DNA of 7,538 bases from an uncultured Lachnospiraceae bacterium. Lineage in GTDB: Bacteria; Bacillota; Clostridia; Lachnospirales; Lachnospiraceae. This document shows, piece by piece, positions 1 through 6,966 of the stretch; position 1 is the stretch's first letter; each line of letters begins with the position of its first letter. Below the pieces are notes generated by a model that was not told the DNA's origin, ran no database searches, and was given only the letters and a program-made list of their open reading frames with translations. The stretch is taken from NCBI GenBank assembly GCA_905193085.1, contig CAJJNI010000117.1, positions 1 to 7,538 on the forward strand, written 5' to 3'. The translations under genes were made by a program, and so were the position numbers.

Positions 1-1
1 A

Positions 2-1393
2 CGCTCAATAACATGGCTTGAAGGCTTTCTTATGAATTATCCGGGTGCTGTTATTATAGTTGCACATGACAGATATTTTTTAAACAGAATCGTAAGCAAG
101 GTCATCGAAATTGATAACGGTACAGTTACAACATTTGCCGGAAACTATTCTGATTATTCAAAGAAAAAACAGCAGCTTCGTGAAACCCAGATACGACAGT
201 ATTTAAACCAGCAGCAGGAAATTAAACATCAGGAAGCTGTTATAGAAAAATTAAAATCATTTAACCGTGAGAAATCCGTAAAGCGTGCTGAAAGCAGGGA
301 AAAAGTCCTTGAAAAAATAGAAGTTTTAGATAAACCGACTGAGGTTAATTCTAAAATGAATATAAGACTTGAACCACAGACTGTAAGCGGAAATGATGTT
401 TTAACAGTTAAAAATTTATCAAAATCTTTCCCTCCTCACACATTATTTACTGATGTTTCTTTTGAAATAAAACGTGGAGAGCGTGTTGCAATTATCGGTG
501 ATAATGGTACGGGAAAGACTACACTTTTAAAAATAATTAACCGTATGTGTGATGCAGACAGCGGCGAATTTATATTAGGTTCAAATGTAGAAATCGGCTA
601 TTATGACCAGGAGCATCATGTTCTACATATGGAGAAGACTTTATTTGAAGAAATTTCCGATGCCTATCCGTCTTTAACACAGACTAAAATACGAAATGTT
701 CTCGCAGCATTTTTATTTACCGGAGATGATGTATTTAAAAAAGTCTCCTCACTAAGCGGTGGAGAAAGAGGACGTCTCTCCCTTGCAAAGCTTATGCTCT
801 CAAATTCAAATTTTCTTATACTTGATGAACCGACAAACCACCTTGACATGGTATCAAAAGAAATACTTGAAAATGCCTTAAATCAATATACAGGAACAGT
901 TTTATATGTCTCTCATGACAGATATTTCATAAATGAGACAGCAACAAGAATTTTGGATTTGCAAAACCATACTTTTGTAAATTACATTGGAAACTATGAT
1001 TATTATCTTGAAAAAAATGAAGAACTCACAAAAATATATGCAGCTTCTAAAGATGACGAAGATAATAAAAAAGGCATCACCGCCGCTTCTTCTGATGCAC
1101 AGCCTGACACAACAGCTTCTTCTGACAACGGAAAATTAAGCTGGCAGCAGCAAAAAGAATTACAGGCAAAACGCCGCAAAATAGAAAATGAATATAAGAA
1201 AACTGAAGAGCGGATTGCACAATGTGAAGATATAATTTCAGGTGTAGATGAAGAACTTATGAAGCCGGAAGTTGCAACTAACTCTGCTAAATGTAATGAA
1301 CTGTCAGAAAAAAGAAGCAATGCAGAAGAAGAACTTTCTACACTTTACGAAAAATGGGAACAACTTGCAGAAGAGCTCGAAGAATTTAATTAA
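2..1393 (+). CDS. ABC-F family ATP-binding protein, 5' partial (YdiF-like)
   Basis: This is a soluble twin-ATPase protein of the ABC-F family. Members have no membrane domain and act on ribosomes as translation factors or antibiotic-protection proteins. The frame is open to the window edge, so the first ATPase domain is mostly missing; families of this type are about 640 residues and 463 are visible. Counting from the codon at base 2, the end of domain 1 shows its H-loop (AHDRYF, His22). A charged helical interdomain linker follows at about 50-125. Domain 2 has Walker A (GDNGTGKT, 166-173), a Q-loop Gln203, the signature LSGGE (251-255), Walker B LILDEP (272-277, Glu276 catalytic) and H-loop His305. 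An A/S/D-rich flexible stretch (about 355-376) leads to a charged C-terminal coiled-coil hairpin (380-460). The linker and C-terminal extension recall Bacillus YdiF; this assignment comes from family knowledge. Whether it protects against an antibiotic cannot be told. A dehydrogenase gene follows 24 nt downstream. Confidence 0.95.
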   Translation, partial: RSITWLEGFLMNYPGAVIIVAHDRYFLNRIVSKVIEIDNGTVTTFAGNYSDYSKKKQQLRETQIRQYLNQQQEIKHQEAVIEKLKSFNREKSVKRAESREKVLEKIEVLDKPTEVNSKMNIRLEPQTVSGNDVLTVKNLSKSFPPHTLFTDVSFEIKRGERVAIIGDNGTGKTTLLKIINRMCDADSGEFILGSNVEIGYYDQEHHVLHMEKTLFEEISDAYPSLTQTKIRNVLAAFLFTGDDVFKKVSSLSGGERGRLSLAKLMLSNSNFLILDEPTNHLDMVSKEILENALNQYTGTVLYVSHDRYFINETATRILDLQNHTFVNYIGNYDYYLEKNEELTKIYAASKDDEDNKKGITAASSDAQPDTTASSDNGKLSWQQQKELQAKRRKIENEYKKTEERIAQCEDIISGVDEELMKPEVATNSAKCNELSEKRSNAEEELSTLYEKWEQLAEELEEFN

Positions 1394-1417
1394 AAAATTT
1401 ATATGAGGTGAATTTTT

Positions 1418-2368
1418 ATGAAGATTGTAGTTTTAGAGTCTTTATCAGTCGGTGAGGATATCAGCTGGGAGCCACTCAGACAATTTGGTGAGCTTACACT
1501 CTGCCGCGACCTGACTCAGAATGATATAAAAGAAGCAATTAAAGATGCTGATATTATTATTCCAAATAAATTACTGATTAACAAAGAAGTTCTTTCAGGC
1601 AGCAGCGTTAAAGCTGTTTTTGAGGCGGCTACCGGCTACAATAATATTGATACCGACTACTGTCACAAAAACAATATTACCGTTGCAAATGTCAGTGGCT
1701 ACTCAACTAACAGCGTTGTCCAGCACACTATCGCACTTCTTCTTTCACTGTATGAAAAAATTGATTATTACAATACATTTGTCAAAGACGGAACTTATTC
1801 TTCAACAAATAATTTCAGTCACTTTGGCAGAACTTTCAATGAATTATGTGGAAAAAGATGGGGAATTGCAGGACTTGGCGCCATAGGCAGAAAAGTTGCC
1901 ACGATTGCCACAGCATTCGGTTGCGAAGTTGTTTATTACAGCGCAAGTGGTAACACTTATGATGTTCCATATAAAGCTGTTGATTTTGACACATTTCTTT
2001 CTACATGCGATGTCATAACAATTCACTGTCCATTAAATAGTACTACCAAAGACATGTTTAACTACGAAGCATTTAAGAAAATGCAGCCACATGCTGTACT
2101 TGTAAATGTTGCAAGAGGTCCGATTGTCAACGAAGACGATTTGGTAAGAGCCATCAATGAAAATCTCATTGCCGGTGCCGCACTTGATGTATTTAAAACT
2201 GAACCAATTAAAAAAGACAGTCCGCTGCTTTCCATAAAGGACAACAGCAGACTGATTATGACACCACATAACGCCTGGGGCAGTGTAGAATCAAGAACAT
2301 GCCTCATAGAAGAACTATGCAAAAACATTCAGGCTTATATTAACGGACAGGAAAGAAATCTTGTTTAA
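1418..2368 (+). CDS. D-2-hydroxyacid dehydrogenase (glycerate dehydrogenase / hydroxypyruvate reductase type)
   Basis: A cytoplasmic 316-residue NAD(P)-dependent oxidoreductase, the usual length for the family, which interconverts 2-oxoacids and D-2-hydroxyacids. The substrate-side motif ATGYNNID lies at 71-78. A conserved stretch GYSTNSVVQHT (94-104) is typical of the glycerate dehydrogenase branch. The Rossmann motif GLGAIG is at 152-157. The catalytic set is complete: Arg233 in NVARGPIV, Glu262 in DVFKTEP and His284 in TPHNAW. The position after the second Rossmann strand, where NAD-specific enzymes often have Asp, is Ser175 in VVYYSAS, so cofactor choice is uncertain. The ATG is preceded by GAGGTG (1405-1410) with 7 nt spacing. 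It lies 24 nt after the ABC-F stop with no promoter or terminator seen between them, so the two are probably co-transcribed. Hydroxypyruvate/glycerate is the likeliest substrate (hprA-like), but other 2-oxoacids are possible; hence no symbol. Confidence 0.9.
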   Translation: MKIVVLESLSVGEDISWEPLRQFGELTLCRDLTQNDIKEAIKDADIIIPNKLLINKEVLSGSSVKAVFEAATGYNNIDTDYCHKNNITVANVSGYSTNSVVQHTIALLLSLYEKIDYYNTFVKDGTYSSTNNFSHFGRTFNELCGKRWGIAGLGAIGRKVATIATAFGCEVVYYSASGNTYDVPYKAVDFDTFLSTCDVITIHCPLNSTTKDMFNYEAFKKMQPHAVLVNVARGPIVNEDDLVRAINENLIAGAALDVFKTEPIKKDSPLLSIKDNSRLIMTPHNAWGSVESRTCLIEELCKNIQAYINGQERNLV

Positions 2369-2402
2369 AATCATAATATAATAATATAATTTTCTATCAC
2401 AT

Positions 2403-2471
2403 AAGGGTACTTAATTCAGAGCAATATTTTAAAGCTTATATCATTTATTTCTCTGCATACTAAGTGCCCTT
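2403..2471. terminator. Imperfect stem between convergent genes, possible bidirectional terminator
   Basis: The arms at 2403-2421 and 2451-2471 are inverted copies. In the plus-strand RNA, AAGGGUACUUA pairs with UAAGUGCCCUU over 11 bp including one U-G pair. After a small internal loop, CAGAG pairs with CUCUG, closing a loop of about 29 nt that contains AAGCTT. The right arm overlaps the last codons of the MATE gene. Neither side ends in a clean U-run, and the loop is long, so intrinsic termination is only possible. The location between two converging stop codons is what favours a role in transcript 3' ends. Confidence 0.35.
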
Positions 2472-3781
2472 GATTCTTTACCCGTTTTCTTATTATAATA
2501 ACGGTAAAAAATAACCGCAATAACAAACACGATACTCTCCGTTATTAAAAATGTAAGCCACACTCCTGTAATTCCACCAAAAGCCGCCATCATAAAAGCA
2601 ACCGGAATTATTATGACAATTCCTCGCAAAAGTGCAATTATATGAGAAGGAAATGCTTTATCTGTAGACGCAAAATATATTGAAAATAATATATTTCCGC
2701 CGATAAACGGAGCTGCCGCAAAATAAAGGCGCATTCCAAGCTCACCTATTTTTTGAAGTTTGGCATCATTTTCCGCATTAAATATTGCAGTAAGCGGTGT
2801 TGTTGCAAAAAGCACACCCAGATAAATCACAACAAACATTGCAGCCAGAAATATAAATGCATATTTTAAATATTTTTTTAATTTATGCATGTCACCACTG
2901 CCATAAGTTTTACTGAACAACGGCTGTGCACCCTGCGCAAGACCATTGCACATTGCAACAAGAACCAACGCCCAGTTTGCAACTATTGCATACGCTGCAA
3001 CTCCTGTATTTCCCAGAAATTTGAGGAAAATAAAATTAAAAACAATTATAGCCACGCCTGATGAAACCTCTGAAACAAGCGATGAAAGGCCAAGTGAAGC
3101 CTGTGATAACATAAGCTTTATCTGCGGTTTTGTTTTTACAAACATAAAATTATTCTTTTTCTTAATAAAATGAAGTGATAAAATGCTTATACTTGTAAGC
3201 GGTGAAAATCCGGTAGCTAAAACAGCACCAAACATACCCAGCTTCATAGGATACATAAAAACATAATCAAGAAGCACATTCATAAGACTTCCACTAATCA
3301 TTGCCACTGTACATAATTTCGGCGAACCGTCATTTCTTACATAATTTATCAGTACATTATTAAATAAGAATGCAGGTGAAAAAATAAGTATAACTTTCAT
3401 GTAAATATTTGTCATTGGAAACAGCACTTTATCTGCACCAAGAAGCACAGATATTTTTTCTGAAAAAAACACACCTGTTAAAACAAATATTATGGCAAGT
3501 ATCAAAGCAAAATAAACACTGTTTGTAAATGTTATTTTTGCATTTTCATTTTTCTGTCCCTTATAGATTGAATATTTTGCAGCTCCGCCTATTCCTGTCA
3601 TCAGCCCGCAGCCATGCAGAAGATTATACACAGGCAGTGCAAGGTTAAGCGCCGCTATTCCCTCCGTTCCAAGACGGTTTGCAACAAAATATGTATCTAT
3701 AAGAATATAAAATGATAATCCTAGCATTCCAAGTATACTAAAAGACACATATTTTAAAAACTCTCTGATATCGTATTTCAT
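2441..3781 (-). CDS. MATE family efflux transporter
   Basis: A polytopic inner-membrane protein of 446 residues, the usual MATE length, consistent with about 12 membrane helices in two six-helix halves. MATE proteins export drugs or metabolites using Na+ or H+ gradients; the substrate here is unknown. Family hallmarks seen are the N-terminal stretch with IDTYFV (28-33) and GTEGIAALNLALP (38-50), RNDGSP (149-154) at the helix 4/5 loop, LDYVFMYP (171-178), and the second-half repeat GLAQGAQPLF (280-289). The C-terminus is a short basic tail. It looks most like the MepA-type branch, by eye only. The ATG at 3779-3781 is preceded by AAAAGGAG (AGGAG at 3793-3797) with 11 nt spacing. It is transcribed alone, with a 361-nt non-coding region upstream separating it from adhE on the same strand. 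A candidate promoter lies inside the palindromic element in that gap. Confidence 0.93.
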   Translation of the reverse strand: MKYDIREFLKYVSFSILGMLGLSFYILIDTYFVANRLGTEGIAALNLALPVYNLLHGCGLMTGIGGAAKYSIYKGQKNENAKITFTNSVYFALILAIIFVLTGVFFSEKISVLLGADKVLFPMTNIYMKVILIFSPAFLFNNVLINYVRNDGSPKLCTVAMISGSLMNVLLDYVFMYPMKLGMFGAVLATGFSPLTSISILSLHFIKKKNNFMFVKTKPQIKLMLSQASLGLSSLVSEVSSGVAIIVFNFIFLKFLGNTGVAAYAIVANWALVLVAMCNGLAQGAQPLFSKTYGSGDMHKLKKYLKYAFIFLAAMFVVIYLGVLFATTPLTAIFNAENDAKLQKIGELGMRLYFAAAPFIGGNILFSIYFASTDKAFPSHIIALLRGIVIIIPVAFMMAAFGGITGVWLTFLITESIVFVIAVIFYRYYNKKTGKESRALSMQRNK

Positions 3782-3792
3782 TTTCTGTCTTA

Positions 3793-3797
3793 CTCCT
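3793..3797 (-). promoter_or_regulatory. Ribosome binding site of the MATE gene
   Basis: AGGAG on the minus strand, 11 nt before the ATG. The spacing is slightly long but acceptable. No in-frame alternative start with a better site was seen. Confidence 0.7.
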
Positions 3798-3873
3798 TTT
3801 TATATATAAAACAAAGAAAACCAGACATTTCTCTTCTAGTATAACGATTTCTAAATAACTATACCATTCACAT

Positions 3874-3901
3874 AGAATATTTTTCTGAGAGTGCATGTCA
3901 A
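3874..3901 (-). promoter_or_regulatory. Candidate promoter for the MATE gene, inside the palindrome
   Basis: On the minus strand TTGACA (3896-3901) is followed after 16 nt by TATTCT (3874-3879). The -35 is perfect and the -10 matches four of six positions. Transcription would start near 3867 and give a leader of about 85 nt. The -35 also lies in one arm of the central hairpin of the element. Confidence 0.45.
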
Positions 3902-3946
3902 AAAACATAGGCGCAGCGGGCTACGCTGAGGATTTTTGATGTGTGC
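3893..3946. repeat. Central hairpin of the palindromic element
   Basis: The outer arms GCATG..TCAAAAA (3893 on) and TTTTTGA..TGTGC (to 3946) pair over about 12 bp with G-U pairs and a 2-nt bulge. After an internal loop, CAGCG and CGCTG form an inner 5-bp stem around GGCTA. The GC-rich tip stands out from its AT-rich surroundings. It has T-runs within the arms but no terminator-like U-run after the stem. Confidence 0.6.
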
Positions 3947-4020
3947 TACCGGGAAAATAGACAAGTGCTATGGTGCAGTTAATATTAACTACAACCTACT
4001 GAGAAATGTCTGGTCCTTCT

Positions 4021-4044
4021 GTCTTCTACCCGGTGGCAGAAGAC
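4021..4044 (-). repeat. Strong 10-bp hairpin between adhE and the MATE gene
   Basis: In minus-strand RNA GUCUUCUGCC pairs with GGUAGAAGAC around the tetraloop ACCG. The stem is 10 bp with one G-U pair; on the plus strand that position would be an A-C mismatch, which favours minus-strand RNA as the functional form. It lies about 100 nt after the adhE stop and six nt from the palindromic element. No U-run follows (AGAAGG instead), so it is not a standard intrinsic terminator. It may protect the adhE 3' end or belong to the neighbouring element. Confidence 0.6.
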
Positions 4045-4142
4045 GACCATCATAATTTAAAGATGCTCATATCAGTGCAGAGTGTTAAACAATCCACAGG
4101 CATCATAGTTTGAACTTTTTAACCTCAACATCAATATAATTA
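4045..4142. other. adhE 3' flank with no recognised feature
   Basis: An AT-rich stretch directly after the adhE TAG stop. Only a weak 5-bp GATGC/GCATC inverted pair with a long loop is visible. No convincing adhE terminator, gene or promoter was found here. Confidence 0.5.
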
Positions 4143-6755
4143 CTATTCATGCTTTCCATAGTATGCATTAAGATACATCTGTTTTATTTCGCTGAATAAA
4201 GGATAACGAGGATTTGCACCTGTACACTGGTCATCAAACGCCTGCTCTGTCATCTCATCAAGCTCATCTAAGAATTTCTGTTCATCAATACCATAATCCT
4301 TAATTGTCTTCTTAATTCCAACTCTGTATTTCAATTCATTTACAGCATTTATGAGATTTTCCAGTTTTTCTTCATCAGAATTACCGCCAAGCCCTAACGC
4401 ATCTGCAACTTCTGCGTATCTTGCCAGTGTGTGCGGGTGGTCGTACTGTGGGAAAGTACCCATCTTAACCGGTTTATCTGCTGCATTAAAACGAAGCACT
4501 TCTTCTATCATAAGTGCATTTGCAACACCATGTGGAAGATTATGGAAAGCTCCAAGCTTATGTGCCATAGAATGACATACTCCCAAAAACGCATTTGCAA
4601 AAGCCATACCTGCCATTGTAGCCGCATTTGCCATCTTCTCTCTTGCAACTGCGTCTGTCTGTCCGTTATCGTAAGCATCAGGAAGATATTTAAATATATT
4701 CTTTAATGCTCCGATTGCAAGACTGTCTGTATAATCAGTTGCCATCATTGATGCATATGCTTCTAATGCGTGTGTTACCGCATCAATACCAGATGCACTT
4801 GTAAGTCCCTTAGGGGCACTCATATGCAAATCTGCATCTACAATAGCCATATCAGGCATTAACTCATAATCTGCAAGCGGATATTTTACATGAGTCTTCT
4901 CATCAGTAATAACCGCAAACGGTGTTACCTCTGAACCTGTACCTGCTGATGTAGGAATTGCAATAAAGTAAGCTTTTTCGCCCATCTTAGGGAAAGTATA
5001 TACTCTTTTTCTGATATCCATAAATCTCATTGCCATATCCATGAAATCAGCTTCCGGGTGTTCATACATAACCCACATTATTTTAGCAGCGTCCATAGCA
5101 GAACCACCACCGATAGCAATAATTGTATCAGGCTCAAAAGCGCTCATCTGCTTTGCTCCTGCTTTTGCACATGCAAGAGTAGGGTCAGGTTCAACATCTG
5201 AAAATACTGAATAATCAATATCCATCTCTTCTAATTTATCTGTAATAGCTTTAGTAAAACCATTTTTGTAAAGGAAAGAATCTGTTACGATAAATGCTTT
5301 CTTCTTGCCCATAACAGTCTTAAGTTCATCAAGTGCTACAGGAAGACATCCTTTTTTGATATAAACCTTTTCAGGTGCTCTAAACCAAAGCATATTTTCT
5401 CTCCTCTCTGCAACGGTTTTAATATTTATTAAATGTTTAACTCCTACATTTTCCGAAACACTGTTTCCACCCCATGAGCCACAGCCAAGAGTAAGAGAAG
5501 GAGCAAGTTTAAAGTTGTATAAATCTCCGATACCACCGTGTGATGAAGGTGTATTTACAAGAATACGGCATGTTTTCATTCTTGAGTAAAATTCTTCAAG
5601 AATTTCAGGTTTCTTAACTTCATTTAAATAAATTGATGAAGTGTGTCCGTATCCGCCAGCTGCAATCAGAGCTTCCGCTTTTGAAAAAGCGTCCTGAATA
5701 TTTTCTGAGCGGTACATTGCAAGTACAGGTGAGAGTTTTTCATGAGCAAATGCTTCTGACAATTCCACAGATTCTACTTCACCAATAAGAATCTTTGTAT
5801 CCTCAGGCACATTAATACCTGCCAAAGATGCAATTACTGCCGCTTTCTGCCCTACTATCTTTGCATTGAGCGCACCGTCAATTAAAATTGTATTTCTTAC
5901 TTTGTCTAATTCATCACCCTTTAAGAAATAACAGCCTCTTACTTCAAATTCATTTTTTACCTTATCATAAATACTGCCATCAACAATAACTGACTGCTCT
6001 GAAGCACAAATCATACCATTATCAAATGTCTTTGAATGAATAATTGAATTAACTGCAAGAAGTATGTCTGCTGACTCATCTATAATTGCAGGTGTATTTC
6101 CGGCACCAACACCAAGTGCAGGTTTTCCGCTTGAATATGCTGCCTTAACCATGCCAGGTCCACCTGTTGCAAGAATTATATCAGCCTCTTTCATTACCAT
6201 ATTGGTAAGCTCAAGACTTGGCACATCAATCCAGCCTGCAATTCCCTTTGGAGCCCCCGCTTCAACTGCTGCCTCCAAAACAAGTTTAGCAGCCTCAATT
6301 GTACATTTCTTTGCTCTTGGATGCGGACTTATAATAATTGCATTTCTTGTTTTTAAACATAATAAAATTTTAAAAATAGCTGTGGAAGTTGGATTAGTTG
6401 TCGGTATTACCGCTGCAACAACACCTATCGGCTCTGCTACTTTTTTAATACCAAATGCTTTATCCTCTTCTAACACTCCACATGTTTTTACTGATTTGTA
6501 TGCATTATAAATATATTCTGATGCATAATGATTTTTAATTACCTTATCTTCAACAATTCCCATTCCTGTCTCTGAAACTGCTGATTTTGCCAATGAAATT
6601 CTGGCACGGTTAGCTGCTGATGCAGCTGCAAGAAAAATCTTATCTACCTGTTCCTGAGAGTAAGTTGCAAATTCTTTCTGTGCAGTTCTTACACTGTTAA
6701 ATAACTCTGTTAATCCTTCTACATTTTCTACAAACGGATATCCATTATTAATCAC
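4143..6755 (-). CDS. adhE: Bifunctional acetaldehyde-CoA/alcohol dehydrogenase AdhE
   Basis: A cytoplasmic fermentation enzyme that reduces acetyl-CoA to acetaldehyde and then to ethanol, using two NADH. From the GTG start it has 870 residues, the normal full length. The N-terminal aldehyde dehydrogenase half (about 1-440) has TTNPTS (119-124), a GAGNTP motif near 218 and the catalytic Cys250 in NGMICASEQ. The C-terminal iron-dependent alcohol dehydrogenase half (about 455-870) has GGGSAMD (549-555), PTSAGTGSEVTPF and the four expected iron ligands Asp658, His662, His728 and His742; their spacing matches E. coli AdhE. Both halves look active. The start is placed at GTG 6753-6755 because AGGAGAG sits 6 nt before it. 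A TTG at 6771-6773 keeps the frame open but would put that site inside the gene. It has its own promoter and appears monocistronic. AdhE proteins are known to form spirosome filaments. Confidence 0.97.
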   Translation of the reverse strand: MINNGYPFVENVEGLTELFNSVRTAQKEFATYSQEQVDKIFLAAASAANRARISLAKSAVSETGMGIVEDKVIKNHYASEYIYNAYKSVKTCGVLEEDKAFGIKKVAEPIGVVAAVIPTTNPTSTAIFKILLCLKTRNAIIISPHPRAKKCTIEAAKLVLEAAVEAGAPKGIAGWIDVPSLELTNMVMKEADIILATGGPGMVKAAYSSGKPALGVGAGNTPAIIDESADILLAVNSIIHSKTFDNGMICASEQSVIVDGSIYDKVKNEFEVRGCYFLKGDELDKVRNTILIDGALNAKIVGQKAAVIASLAGINVPEDTKILIGEVESVELSEAFAHEKLSPVLAMYRSENIQDAFSKAEALIAAGGYGHTSSIYLNEVKKPEILEEFYSRMKTCRILVNTPSSHGGIGDLYNFKLAPSLTLGCGSWGGNSVSENVGVKHLINIKTVAERRENMLWFRAPEKVYIKKGCLPVALDELKTVMGKKKAFIVTDSFLYKNGFTKAITDKLEEMDIDYSVFSDVEPDPTLACAKAGAKQMSAFEPDTIIAIGGGSAMDAAKIMWVMYEHPEADFMDMAMRFMDIRKRVYTFPKMGEKAYFIAIPTSAGTGSEVTPFAVITDEKTHVKYPLADYELMPDMAIVDADLHMSAPKGLTSASGIDAVTHALEAYASMMATDYTDSLAIGALKNIFKYLPDAYDNGQTDAVAREKMANAATMAGMAFANAFLGVCHSMAHKLGAFHNLPHGVANALMIEEVLRFNAADKPVKMGTFPQYDHPHTLARYAEVADALGLGGNSDEEKLENLINAVNELKYRVGIKKTIKDYGIDEQKFLDELDEMTEQAFDDQCTGANPRYPLFSEIKQMYLNAYYGKHE

Positions 6756-6761
6756 GGCTTG

Positions 6762-6768
6762 CTCTCCT
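6762..6768 (-). promoter_or_regulatory. adhE ribosome binding site, decides the start codon
   Basis: AGGAGAG on the minus strand, within AAAGGAGAG, lies 6 nt before the GTG at 6753-6755. This spacing is ideal. It rules against the upstream TTG as the main start. Confidence 0.85.
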
Positions 6769-6794
6769 TTCAAATTTCATGTTCCTATATTTAA

Positions 6795-6812
6795 ACAGTG
6801 CACTTACACTGT
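6795..6812. promoter_or_regulatory. Perfect dyad ACAGTG-N6-CACTGT in the adhE leader
   Basis: The two 6-bp arms are exact inverted copies around CACTTA. The dyad begins about 3-4 nt downstream of the predicted adhE transcription start. It could be a repressor operator placed to block initiation, or a 5'-end RNA hairpin with a 6-nt loop. It does not resemble the Rex site (TTGTTAA-type) expected at many fermentation genes, nor the TACA/TGTA sites next to blaI. Confidence 0.5.
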
Positions 6813-6821
6813 CTGATTAGA

Positions 6822-6850
6822 TTTATACCAAAAAAACAGTATTTTGTCAA
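6822..6850 (-). promoter_or_regulatory. adhE promoter (sigma-A type)
   Basis: On the minus strand TTGACA (6845-6850) is followed after exactly 17 nt by TATAAA (6822-6827), a perfect -35 and a five-of-six -10. Initiation is expected near 6815, giving a leader of about 60 nt before the GTG start. Confidence 0.8.
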
Positions 6851-6880
6851 TCTGCGGGCATTTGTTGATGACTTACTATG

Positions 6881-6922
6881 TACATTATGTATAAAATTTT
6901 ATTAGTTGTTACATTCCTGTAA
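6881..6922. promoter_or_regulatory. Two further TACA/TGTA dyads between the divergent promoters
   Basis: TACA-TTA-TGTA occurs at 6881-6891 and TTACA-TTCC-TGTAA at 6909-6922. They share half-sites with the BlaI-type operator near the blaI promoter but have spacers of 3 and 4 instead of 2. They lie upstream of both promoters and could be weak or auxiliary repressor sites. AT-rich sequence makes such motifs fairly common by chance. Confidence 0.3.
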
Positions 6923-6929
6923 TTTTCTC

Positions 6930-6958
6930 TTGACAATTTTTATCACAGACTATATTAT
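6930..6958 (+). promoter_or_regulatory. Promoter of the blaI-like operon
   Basis: TTGACA (6930-6935) and TATTAT (6953-6958) are separated by 17 nt, a near-consensus sigma-A promoter. The start point is expected around 6965, immediately before or within the TACACATGTA operator. This also excludes initiation of the repressor at an upstream in-frame ATG at 6906. Confidence 0.8.
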
Positions 6959-6966
6959 ATATATGA

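Larger units (their letters stand above)
3820..4014. repeat. About 195-bp imperfect palindrome with 14-bp perfect terminal inverted repeats
   Basis: The ends are exact inverted copies: ACCAGACATTTCTC at 3820-3833 and its complement at 4001-4014. The similarity continues inward. The left half has AACTATACCAT (from 3857) where the complement of the right half has AACTGCACCAT. Both halves then reach TATTTTYC, a GCA-containing stretch and TCAAAAA before a central GC-rich hairpin. Several differences are transitions that would still pair as G-U in RNA. The element could therefore be a MITE-like foldback repeat or a long structured leader RNA upstream of the MATE gene. No clear target-site duplication and no coding sequence were found, and no known riboswitch motif was recognised. 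Confidence 0.6.

Noticed and set aside
1085..1125. In-frame direct repeat GCTTCTTCTGA, 30 nt apart, in the ABC-F gene
   Set aside because: It encodes ASSD twice in a flexible low-complexity linker; ordinary sequence drift explains it.
1003..1320. 105-codon minus-strand open frame antisense to the ABC-F gene
   Set aside because: Serine/phenylalanine-rich product mirroring the charged coiled-coil codons on the other strand; no sign of a real gene.
3783..4025. TTCTGTCTT direct repeat (3783-3791 and 4017-4025) as a possible target-site duplication around the palindrome
   Set aside because: The copies are not adjacent to the inverted-repeat ends (28 nt away on the left, 2 nt on the right), so they are probably coincidental.
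3782..4142. A known riboswitch upstream of the MATE gene (c-di-GMP, guanidine, ZTP or yybP type)
   Set aside because: I looked for the conserved core motifs of these classes on the minus strand and recognised none; only simple stems are visible.
6064..6510. 148-codon plus-strand open frame antisense to adhE
   Set aside because: It lies wholly within well-conserved adhE coding sequence, has no ribosome binding site I could see and has no recognisable protein motifs; it is a shadow frame.
6756..6960. Rex operator at adhE
   Set aside because: No TTGTTAA-type dyad with its inverted partner is present; the only clean dyad is ACAGTG-N6-CACTGT.
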